DNA from: Butyrivibrio proteoclasticus P6B7
GTDB lineage: Bacteria > Bacillota > Clostridia > Lachnospirales > Lachnospiraceae
Direction: 5' to 3'
Length of the DNA: 64,000 nucleotides
Assembly: GCF_000622085.1 (NCBI RefSeq)
Contig: NZ_JHWL01000002.1
Span: 1-64,000, forward strand
Position numbers and translations under genes: made by a program. Positions 44,826 to 53,033 of this stretch are shown piece by piece. Within the stretch, counting starts at the first letter, position 1; each line of letters begins with the position of its first letter. Under the pieces are notes generated by a model. The model was not told the origin of the DNA, did no database searches, and saw only the letters and a list, made by a program, of their open reading frames with translations.

Positions 44826-46119
44826 AGACATAATCACAGACATTTACAACAAGTTCATACAAAAGGTAAAAGAGATATTTACAAGTAAGCGTAAGCTTAG
44901 GGTTGCTATTCTCTTGATAATCCTGTTACTTGCAGATATAATCCTAGGACTTATCAGCAGGCACATAATTGGTCTTATGCCAGAGCAGCATGAAGCATCC
45001 AGATGGTCCGATGATGGAAAATCAGCCCAGGTCAGTGTTTTCTTTTCTGAAGACCAGGCCATAACGGAGGATTCTATCAAAAGGCTTGTCTATGAAATAG
45101 ATCAAAAGCTTGTGGAAGCTGGCGTAACCAATAACGATGCCGATGATGAGATTGATAAAAAGGATTCTCCTTCCAATATCATAGATACTCAGCCCCTTGG
45201 TCAGGAAGAAGAGAAAGACCAGGAAGAGCCAAAGGAAGAGGACACCGGGATATCATCTCTATATACCACCTGCTACAGCGCCCAAGGTTATGTAGATATT
45301 TCTTTTGAAAACAGAAAGGCTGAGAAGGTTAAGACCATCGGAATCGGAGGAGATTTTTTTCTTTTCCATCCCCTTGAGCTTGTAAGGGGAGCTTATATTA
45401 GCGGCGATGATCTTATGAAGGACGGCATCATTGTTGACGAGGACCTGGCCTGGAATCTGTTTGGTTCAATAGATATCGTAGGTCAGCAGGTTACAATTGA
45501 TGACATTCCCCACTATGTAAAGGGGGTAGTCAAAAGACCTGGTGGCAGAATGAACAAGGCTGCAGGACTTTCAGAATCCTATGCTTATATTTCACTGGAT
45601 TCCCTTGCCAAGTATGGAACCATCCTTAGCGGAAGGACCCAGGAAGAGGCAGAAGAAGAGGGAGCCTACACTTCAGGACTAACAGGTGGCATTAACTGTT
45701 TTGAGATTGTTTGTCCATCTCCTGTTGAAGGAATAGCTGCCAAGGCAGTTAAGGAGAGCACAGGCCTTGATGATGCCCATGTAACAGTTATAGATAACAC
45801 AACCAGATTTAAAAACCTGTCTCTTGCCAAGATCATCTTTAAGGTAGGAACAAGAAGCATGTGGGATAAGGCTATCTTTTATCCCTACTGGGAGAATATA
45901 GCAAGAGGCTATGAAGATATACTGGCAATGCTTTTGTTTGTGAGGTTCTTATGTGTTGCCACAATAGTTATCATCATCGCAGTTCTTATAGTTAAGGCTT
46001 ATAAGAACAAGAAATGGAATCTAGAGCTTATCATCAATAAGCTTTCAGATATGAAATATGATTTTGATGTAAAACGAAAGATGAAAAAGGATAGTAAAGT
46101 AAAGGAAAGTGGGGAGTAA
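44812..46119 (+). CDS. MacB periplasmic-domain-like membrane protein
   Basis: A 435-residue protein with a N-terminal helix (about 31-54), a large external domain and one C-terminal helix (about 378-400). The domain has the MacB_PCD pattern: PLELVRGAYISGDDL, VDEDLAWNLFGSIDIVGQQVTI, HYVKGVVKRPGGR. MacB proteins have four helices and an ATPase; here there are two helices and no ATPase domain. An acidic segment (EEEKDQEEPKEEDTG) splits the domain near residue 140. It overlaps the HlyD gene and is four bases before the lipoprotein gene. Confidence 0.78.
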   Translation: MTRVKDIITDIYNKFIQKVKEIFTSKRKLRVAILLIILLLADIILGLISRHIIGLMPEQHEASRWSDDGKSAQVSVFFSEDQAITEDSIKRLVYEIDQKLVEAGVTNNDADDEIDKKDSPSNIIDTQPLGQEEEKDQEEPKEEDTGISSLYTTCYSAQGYVDISFENRKAEKVKTIGIGGDFFLFHPLELVRGAYISGDDLMKDGIIVDEDLAWNLFGSIDIVGQQVTIDDIPHYVKGVVKRPGGRMNKAAGLSESYAYISLDSLAKYGTILSGRTQEEAEEEGAYTSGLTGGINCFEIVCPSPVEGIAAKAVKESTGLDDAHVTVIDNTTRFKNLSLAKIIFKVGTRSMWDKAIFYPYWENIARGYEDILAMLLFVRFLCVATIVIIIAVLIVKAYKNKKWNLELIINKLSDMKYDFDVKRKMKKDSKVKESGE

Positions 46120-46123
46120 TATT

Positions 46124-48628
46124 ATGGAAAAGAAAAAGTTATTAGCTAAAAAGATATTAGTAAGTGCCCTTTTTGTTTCTCTTATGGCGTCTTTATTTAC
46201 AGGCTGTAACAAGAACAAGAATAAGGGCGATAGTCTCATCGATCAGGCAAGCTCTGGTTCTAAGGACTACGTGTTTAAGGGTGAGACTATTGATCTTGGC
46301 TTTAATGTGGAGGATCAGTACCTGTTTAGTCTTCAGCTTCAGGGTGACAAGCTCTATGCTATGGCAAGAGACAATAATACCAATGATGTAAATGTATATA
46401 CCCTTAATACTGATGGCGAGAAGCTGGGTTCCTATACTGTCAACTGCGGAGATAATGGCTATTTTGGTGGTGGCAGTGCAACCTTTGATAAAGATGGCAA
46501 TCTCTACTGCACAATTGAAGAGTATAACTACGATTATGATGATCCTGAGCTTTACATTGATGACAGCACTAATTCTGAAAACACTGGTGATGAACAGGAG
46601 AATCCTTTAGAAGAGGATATGGAGAATTCAGGCATGGCTGAACCTACAGTGGTAGAGCCAGCTAATGAAGACGAAACAGTAGAAGAAGTTACAGAAGAAG
46701 CTGCTGAAGAAACTTCCGGGGATACAGATGTTGATACTGAAGAAGACATCGAAGGAATGGGCGAAGATGGCGAGGGCTATTATGATTCCGACAGCCATAC
46801 TTATCTTGCCAAGTTTGATTCAACAGGAACTCCTATTTTCAAGAATGAGATCACCTCTCCAGATGGCTATGTATATGTTTATTCTCTTTGCTATACAGAT
46901 GCAGCCGGCCTTCTTATGAGTGATACTACAGGAATCCATAAGGTTACAGATGATGGACAGATCTCTGACTTCGTTAAAGTCGGAGAGAATGAGGATTCTT
47001 ACACTATCTACAATGGCTTTAACAACTATATCTTTGTGTCTCACTATGGAGATATGGGTATTGAATTTAGTACTCTTGATCCTACAAGTGGTGCTATTTC
47101 AGAGAAATCCGGTTCAATTCAGGGCTACTCAGATTATGGCTTCTTTACAGGAAACGGATATGAACTCTATGCAAGTAACAGTGAAGGTGTCTTTGGCTAC
47201 GACAAGAAGTCTGATTCTTTAACTAAGATCCTTGATTTTATGGATTCAGACCTTAATGTAGAATATGCACTTGATGGAGCTGTTGCCATCAGTGATACAG
47301 TGTTCTTTGCTCTTATACCTGACTTTGATTACAACTACTCACTTATGAAGCTCACCAAGGTTCCACCAGAAGAGGTTAAGGACAGAGAGCTTATAACTGT
47401 AGCAGGAACATATATTAACTACAACGTTAGAAAGGCAGCCCTTCAGTTTAATCAGAATAACCCGGATTACAGAATCAAGCTTGTGGACTATTCAAGCTAT
47501 GATACAGAGGATGACTGGAATGCTGGTTCTACACAGTTCAATATGGACATTGTTTCAGGTAACACACCTGACGTAATGCTTTTCTCAAGTGATGATCCTG
47601 TTGAGAGCTATTTTAACAAGGGTGTCTGCCTTGACCTTTATTCACTTCTTAATAGCGACGAAGAGACTAAGGATGTACAGTTCCTTGATAATGTTATGAA
47701 GGCTCTTGAGACAAACGGAAAGCTCTATAGAATTGCTCCAGAGTATGTAATCGAGACTATATCTACTAAGAAGTCATACCTTAATAACGAAAACACTTTA
47801 TCTACAGATGAGTGCAAGCAGCTTGTTGATGCCAAGGGCACATCTCTTGATAAGGCCTTTGGTGGTCTCTACAACACCAGCATGCTTACCTATGGAATTC
47901 TTTTCTCAGGTCAGCACTATATCGACTGGGAGAATAAGAAGTGCAGCTTTAACTCACAGGAATTTATCAACTTCCTTGAGCTTGCCAACGAGCTTCCTTC
48001 AGAGGATGACGAAAGCGCATTCTCTTATGATGGCGACTACGATGAGCTTTATAGAACAGGAGATTCACTGTTCCACTTCTGCTACTTATATAACTTTAAG
48101 GTATTTGCAAGAGATAGACAGGCTATCTTTAATGATGAAGTAGCACTTTGCGGAATTCCTAATGATTTTGGAGCTAACTGCTCAATCATCTTCCCTGATT
48201 ATTCTATGGCTATCAGTGCTTCTACCAAGCATAAGGATGGCGCATGGGCCTTTGTTAAGTCCTTCCTTTCAGAGGAGTATCAGGACAGCCTTGATTATAC
48301 TTTCCCTATCAGAGAATCAAGCTTTGATAAGATGGCGCAGGCTTCTACTGAGAAACAGTACGACATCGTAAATGGAGAGAAGGTAGAGAGGGAAGAGTAC
48401 TACTACATTGGCGATGAAGAGATCATCCTTGAACCACTTTCCAAGGAGGATGCAGAGTATCTTAAGAGCTTCATCAAGTCCCTTGATATTGTGGGTGGCT
48501 ATAACAACGATATCATAAACATCGTTACAGAAGAGGCTTCAGCATACTTCAGCGGACAGAAGTCAGCTCAGGAGGTTGCAGACATTATCCAGAGCCGAGT
48601 ATCAATTTACGTAAACGAAAATAGCTGA
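46124..48628 (+). CDS. large extracellular solute-binding lipoprotein
   Basis: An 834-residue lipoprotein: lipobox LFTGC with Cys28, then a propeller-like region (about 45-410) interrupted by a very acidic linker (about 145-210), then an extracellular solute-binding domain of the family-1 sugar type (from about 420; AALQFNQNNPDYRIKLVDYS, GNTPDVMLFS, and AWAFVKSFLSEEYQ near the end). ATG 46124 is preceded by GGGGAG. It is the last gene of the operon and the obvious binding protein for the MalF/MalG-like permeases. The N-terminal propeller is unusual; its ligand is unknown. Confidence 0.87.
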   Translation: MEKKKLLAKKILVSALFVSLMASLFTGCNKNKNKGDSLIDQASSGSKDYVFKGETIDLGFNVEDQYLFSLQLQGDKLYAMARDNNTNDVNVYTLNTDGEKLGSYTVNCGDNGYFGGGSATFDKDGNLYCTIEEYNYDYDDPELYIDDSTNSENTGDEQENPLEEDMENSGMAEPTVVEPANEDETVEEVTEEAAEETSGDTDVDTEEDIEGMGEDGEGYYDSDSHTYLAKFDSTGTPIFKNEITSPDGYVYVYSLCYTDAAGLLMSDTTGIHKVTDDGQISDFVKVGENEDSYTIYNGFNNYIFVSHYGDMGIEFSTLDPTSGAISEKSGSIQGYSDYGFFTGNGYELYASNSEGVFGYDKKSDSLTKILDFMDSDLNVEYALDGAVAISDTVFFALIPDFDYNYSLMKLTKVPPEEVKDRELITVAGTYINYNVRKAALQFNQNNPDYRIKLVDYSSYDTEDDWNAGSTQFNMDIVSGNTPDVMLFSSDDPVESYFNKGVCLDLYSLLNSDEETKDVQFLDNVMKALETNGKLYRIAPEYVIETISTKKSYLNNENTLSTDECKQLVDAKGTSLDKAFGGLYNTSMLTYGILFSGQHYIDWENKKCSFNSQEFINFLELANELPSEDDESAFSYDGDYDELYRTGDSLFHFCYLYNFKVFARDRQAIFNDEVALCGIPNDFGANCSIIFPDYSMAISASTKHKDGAWAFVKSFLSEEYQDSLDYTFPIRESSFDKMAQASTEKQYDIVNGEKVEREEYYYIGDEEIILEPLSKEDAEYLKSFIKSLDIVGGYNNDIINIVTEEASAYFSGQKSAQEVADIIQSRVSIYVNENS

Positions 48629-48639
48629 TATTTTTTGAA

Positions 48640-48674
48640 AAGACCCTAACCATCACGGTTGGGGTCTTATTTTT
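48640..48674 (+). terminator. intrinsic terminator of the transport operon
   Basis: AAGACCCTAACC (48640-48651) pairs with GGTTGGGGTCTT (48657-48668), one G-U pair, followed by ATTTTTG. Confidence 0.9.
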
Positions 48675-48718
48675 GTGGTAGAATAGAAGTTAACTATTAT
48701 TCGTTTTGTGGGGGCAAT

Positions 48719-49651
48719 ATGGGAAAAGAGAATACGACAATCATCAGTTTGACAGAAAACATCAGGAAAAGACTAATCGGAAAGGATGATGTAATAAGGA
48801 AAGTCATCATCTGTCTAATTGCGCAGGGACATGTCCTTTTAGAGGATGTTCCGGGAGTGGGGAAAACGTCTCTTGCCAAAGCACTTGCCGATTCTATTTC
48901 CGTTTCTTTTTCAAGGATACAGTGTACGCCGGATACAACACCTGCGGATATCACTGGCCTTTCTATCTACAGTTCCTCAAATGAAAGCTTTCAGATTGTT
49001 CCAGGTCCGGTAAATAATAATATTGTTTTGGCAGATGAGCTTAATAGAACATCGCCCAAGACCCAGTCTGCCCTTTTGGAGGTTATGGAGGAGCATAGGA
49101 TAACTATTGATGGAAAAGATATCCCGGTTCCAGAGCCCTTTATGGTAATCGGAACTCAGAATCCTTCCCAGATGGCGGGCACATATCCATTACCGGAGGC
49201 CTCCCTTGACAGATTCATGATGAAATTATCTGTAGGCTATCCGGATTCTTCTGCTTCTGAAGATATGGCAAAGAGATTCCTTGAGGGAAGCCTTCATGAA
49301 AAGACTGAGTCTGTGTGCTCTGGACAAGATATTCTTGAAATGCAGAAGGAGTGCCAAAAGGTTACTATTCATGACAACCTAAGAGCCTATGCAGTTCAGA
49401 TAATAGAGGCCACCAGAAATAAAGCGGAAGTATCTTGCGGTGCATCACCAAGGGCTCTTTTATCATTGCTTCGCTGCGCTCAGGCTATAGCCTATATAGA
49501 CGGAAGGGACTACTGTATCCCTGAGGATATTGCAGAGGCAGCCAAGCTCTCTATTCCGCACAGGCTTGTGCTTTCGACAGAATCTAAGCTTAGCAAGGTG
49601 ACTAAAGAGGACATAGTTAATAAGATCCTTACACAAGTGAAAGTGCCATGA
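48719..49651 (+). CDS. MoxR-family AAA+ ATPase
   Basis: A 310-residue AAA+ protein with Walker A DVPGVGKTS (43-51), Walker B VLADELNR, and sensor segment GTQNPSQMAGTYPLPEASLDRF. MoxR ATPases act as chaperones, often with DUF58 and von Willebrand-type partners, for maturation of enzymes or envelope functions. ATG 48719 with GGGGGC upstream is preferred; the in-frame ATG at 48659 is inside the upstream terminator. Overlaps the DUF58 gene by four bases; the set MoxR-DUF58-transglutaminase is common. Confidence 0.93.
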   Translation: MGKENTTIISLTENIRKRLIGKDDVIRKVIICLIAQGHVLLEDVPGVGKTSLAKALADSISVSFSRIQCTPDTTPADITGLSIYSSSNESFQIVPGPVNNNIVLADELNRTSPKTQSALLEVMEEHRITIDGKDIPVPEPFMVIGTQNPSQMAGTYPLPEASLDRFMMKLSVGYPDSSASEDMAKRFLEGSLHEKTESVCSGQDILEMQKECQKVTIHDNLRAYAVQIIEATRNKAEVSCGASPRALLSLLRCAQAIAYIDGRDYCIPEDIAEAAKLSIPHRLVLSTESKLSKVTKEDIVNKILTQVKVP

Positions 49652-50718
49652 AGATCAAGATCCATAGAGTAGGACTAATACTATATCTTATCGAGCTGGG
49701 GGGAAGCCTTACATTTTCAAGTTTTTATGGAGGGCCTGTTTCTTATGCGCTTCTTTACGGTGTTCTTTTGATAATTCCCATATCCATTATTTATATTGTG
49801 GTGAACTACCATTTCCTTAGAATCTATCAGGAAATCGAGGTTCACAAGCTGACAAAGGGTGAGGAGCATCGCTTTCGTGCATCTTTTGATAATGCCGGAA
49901 TCCTTCCGATCCACCGGATGAAGATATTTCTTTATTCTGACAGATGTAATCTCTTTGATATTGCTGATGGTCAGGAGATATCTCTTTCTATCTTTGAGAA
50001 AAAAGAGCTGACCTCAATAATTAGCTGCAGATACGCAGGAGCCTACTACGTTGGAATAGAGAAGGTGGCCTTTACTGATCCCTTTGGAATCTTCACCCTC
50101 CAGATAGATATTCCGTATTCCTTCAGGGCTATTGTAAGTCCCAGAATCACTCATGACGCCGACAGAATCCTTGATATTGAGAACATTGTTAATAATAGCG
50201 GTTTTAAGAGCGACAGGCTCTATGAGGATATTCCGGGAAGTGACGTAAGGCCATATCAGAAGGGGGATTCCTACAGGCAGATCAACTGGAAGGTATCTGC
50301 AAGGCTAAATGACCTTTATGTAAGAATTCCAGACAGAATGGAGAAAAGAACTGTCTCTATCCTGATGCAGGCCGTGGACGTTAAAGAGATAGATCAGGAT
50401 ATAGAATTTCTAAAACAAAGAGATCAGTTCCTGGAATTTGCAGTGTCCATTGCATGGCACTTTGGAGAGCAGATGGTTCCTGTAAAGATCATATATCCTT
50501 CTGGGAAGATAACAGAGTATGTGGTGGATTCCTACGACAGCTTCCTTGAGTTTTATAACCTGGTGGCTGATGGAATCTTTTACAGTTCAGATGAGGATTA
50601 TAACAAGCTACAGAGTATGACGTTGGAGGCAGCAAGTAATGACAGGGCTGGTGAAACCTGTATCATCATCAGAGAGGACAGATGCAAGGAAGACGATTAC
50701 TACCTTGTTTGCGGATGA
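49648..50718 (+). CDS. DUF58 protein
   Basis: A 356-residue protein with two N-terminal helices (about 8-27, 30-50), a beta domain and the DUF58 signature near residue 195-225: GSDVRPYQKGDSYRQINWKVSARL, quoted in part VRPYQKGDSYRQINWK. A von Willebrand factor A-like C-terminal part follows. DUF58 proteins are standard partners of MoxR ATPases. ATG overlaps the moxR stop (ATGA). Function in detail is unknown. Confidence 0.92.
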   Translation: MKIKIHRVGLILYLIELGGSLTFSSFYGGPVSYALLYGVLLIIPISIIYIVVNYHFLRIYQEIEVHKLTKGEEHRFRASFDNAGILPIHRMKIFLYSDRCNLFDIADGQEISLSIFEKKELTSIISCRYAGAYYVGIEKVAFTDPFGIFTLQIDIPYSFRAIVSPRITHDADRILDIENIVNNSGFKSDRLYEDIPGSDVRPYQKGDSYRQINWKVSARLNDLYVRIPDRMEKRTVSILMQAVDVKEIDQDIEFLKQRDQFLEFAVSIAWHFGEQMVPVKIIYPSGKITEYVVDSYDSFLEFYNLVADGIFYSSDEDYNKLQSMTLEAASNDRAGETCIIIREDRCKEDDYYLVCG

Positions 50719-52942
50719 GCTTAAGGCTTTTCTGTTTTCTTTTGCATGCTTTTATATTGGGCTTTCTGTCTTTCTTTTAATAAAGGGTGAGAGCTTTGAA
50801 TTCCAGGGGGCTATTTTTGCCCTTTTAGTGTCATGTTTTTATTTGTTTTACTGCCTACTTGAATATCTTTTTAGAAGGCTTGTAGATAATGCTGCGTCTT
50901 CAATATTTTCAGTTCTTCCAGCTATAGTTTTGTTCTTTGTGTTAAAAGAGCTAAATCTTTGGCCCTACGCTGAGATAGCGGTAATTTGCGCAGCACTCTT
51001 AAGGCTTTTAGTTGTTTTTATGCCATTTAAAGAGATGGTGATCCAATATGGCATTCTTGTATTGGATGTGATAGCCATCTGCCTTTTCTTTATCTGTGGC
51101 TGCTTTAAGGGAGGCAAAATAGCAGATAAGCTCTTATTTGTTTTTCTTGTGATCCTTACTTTTTCTACAGTTCAGAGTGTTGTTTTTGAAAAGAGAAAGA
51201 GTAGCTTTCCCTTTTACTATTTTGTGGTCATGGCAATTCTTGTGGCGATAATTCCCATGAAGAGCGATCCTATAGACTGGACTAAGGTCGTTGATGCCGG
51301 TCAGAGAGTGATAAATTCTATTATAACCATGGCTAACAATGCATCCTATGTGTTTTCGTCTGCTTTTTCAGAGGATTCCTATTACACGGGTTATAACTCT
51401 CTTAATGTTAAAGGCGGCAAGATCACTGGCTCAGCCAAGCAGCAGATAATAATTAGAACGTCTGATAAACCCTACGTTAATTTCGTTGATGAAGAAACAA
51501 ACGTAAGGATGAAGATGAGACGGACTATTTACCTTGCTGGTGGAAGAGGCTCTGACATAGAGAATCTCATAAGCTTCGTGTCGCTCCTTCATGAAAACGG
51601 CGTTGATAAGGAATATGCTTTTCTATTTTCCAAGACCGCCAAGCTTGAAGTTGAGTACGTCTATCTTGATACCTGTGATGAAATAGCGCCAATGGCGTCC
51701 TTTAAGCTTCTAAGTAATGGCAGTGTACTTACAGATGGTGTAAGTAGTAAAAGGCATAAAAAGGGCTATTCTTTAAGTGCAAGCTATATAGATATCGATT
51801 ATGGAAGCCCGTACCTTATTGAAATGATGAAAAATGCAAAGGGCAGTGGTAGTGACATTACCATGTCCTATGAAGAGGCCTGTGAGTATGTGGATATGCT
51901 CTATGGCATAGAGCTTCAGGATCTTATATCCAAAGAGGACTACGAGACAAAGATTTCTAAAAGAGATAGCTCTTTTGACCAGTATCTGGATACTACCGGG
52001 GTTGGAGAAGAGCTTAAGAGCCTTACAAGTACCGTTACTGAGGGGATACAGAATGATTATGACAAATGTAAGGTGATTGAAGGGTATCTTAGGCAGTACA
52101 AGTATAATACCAGTGTTTCAGGGGCTTCGGGGGGAGACCTTGATATGAGCAGCGCTGCAGGTCTTTCAGATATTGCAGATAGGTTCCTGTTTGAAAACAA
52201 AGAAGGATACTGCGTCCACTATACTTCAGCCATGGTGATGATGCTAAGACTTTCAGGAATCCCAGCAAGGGTGTGTTTTGGCTACCGCTATGTCTATCCC
52301 TTTGAGCAACAGGAATCTTATGTGGTAGATGGAAGCTGCGCCCATACCTGGCCTGAAGCCTATATAGAGAATGTGGGCTGGGTTCCCTTTGAGCCTACAA
52401 GCACCTTTATGACAGCTGCGGATTACTCCTGGCATGCTAAGGCTAAGGAAGATAAGGTAGCGGCAAACAAAGTGGCTATAGCCCAGGTTCCGGAAATACC
52501 GCCACTTATAGATGTGGAAAAATCAGAAATCGATGAAGAACCTTCTGATAATACCACCATTAAGGTTTTGTATCTGGCAGCTCTTGTGGTCATCAGCATA
52601 ATTCTTTTAGTTGTGATACTGATTGCGGGAACCTTCTTTATCAGAAAGCTAAGATACAAAAGGGCTGGCAAAGCCATGAAGGTCAGAATGGATGTGGATA
52701 TGATCAAAAAAGCTCTCCTCAAAGGAAACAAGGGCGATTTTATCGACAGAGGTCTTTTATCTGACTATGTTTTGCTGGCATCACCAGAGCTTAAAGATGA
52801 TGTAAGCAGTGTTTTTGATATTTATTACGGGATCCTTTATGGCGGAGCTGTAGACCAGGATATTACGGACAGGGACAGTGAGCTTTCCATGGATGTCAGA
52901 CAAAGAGTCAGAAAATCAGTTAAAAGAAGAGGAAAAGGATAA
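50639..52942 (+). CDS. membrane transglutaminase-like protein (TgpA type)
   Basis: A 767-residue protein with a cluster of N-terminal helices (about 27-230), a large outer domain with a transglutaminase fold, and a last helix (about 648-670) with a cytoplasmic tail. The catalytic Cys525 is in EGYCVHYTSAMVMMLR and His569 in CAHTWPEAY, with WVPFEPTS after. TgpA-like proteins form the third member of the MoxR-DUF58 group; the substrate is unknown. ATG 50639 has TGGAGG nine bases before and overlaps DUF58 by 80 bases; a TTG start at 50705 is another option. Confidence 0.88.
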   Translation: MTGLVKPVSSSERTDARKTITTLFADELKAFLFSFACFYIGLSVFLLIKGESFEFQGAIFALLVSCFYLFYCLLEYLFRRLVDNAASSIFSVLPAIVLFFVLKELNLWPYAEIAVICAALLRLLVVFMPFKEMVIQYGILVLDVIAICLFFICGCFKGGKIADKLLFVFLVILTFSTVQSVVFEKRKSSFPFYYFVVMAILVAIIPMKSDPIDWTKVVDAGQRVINSIITMANNASYVFSSAFSEDSYYTGYNSLNVKGGKITGSAKQQIIIRTSDKPYVNFVDEETNVRMKMRRTIYLAGGRGSDIENLISFVSLLHENGVDKEYAFLFSKTAKLEVEYVYLDTCDEIAPMASFKLLSNGSVLTDGVSSKRHKKGYSLSASYIDIDYGSPYLIEMMKNAKGSGSDITMSYEEACEYVDMLYGIELQDLISKEDYETKISKRDSSFDQYLDTTGVGEELKSLTSTVTEGIQNDYDKCKVIEGYLRQYKYNTSVSGASGGDLDMSSAAGLSDIADRFLFENKEGYCVHYTSAMVMMLRLSGIPARVCFGYRYVYPFEQQESYVVDGSCAHTWPEAYIENVGWVPFEPTSTFMTAADYSWHAKAKEDKVAANKVAIAQVPEIPPLIDVEKSEIDEEPSDNTTIKVLYLAALVVISIILLVVILIAGTFFIRKLRYKRAGKAMKVRMDVDMIKKALLKGNKGDFIDRGLLSDYVLLASPELKDDVSSVFDIYYGILYGGAVDQDITDRDSELSMDVRQRVRKSVKRRGKG

Positions 52943-53033
52943 AATAAATCTGTATTTAGACAATTAATCACCATAATTGTGATATTCTTAATACATACAG
53001 TTCTTACAGTTATGGGTATTGGAGGATGTATTC

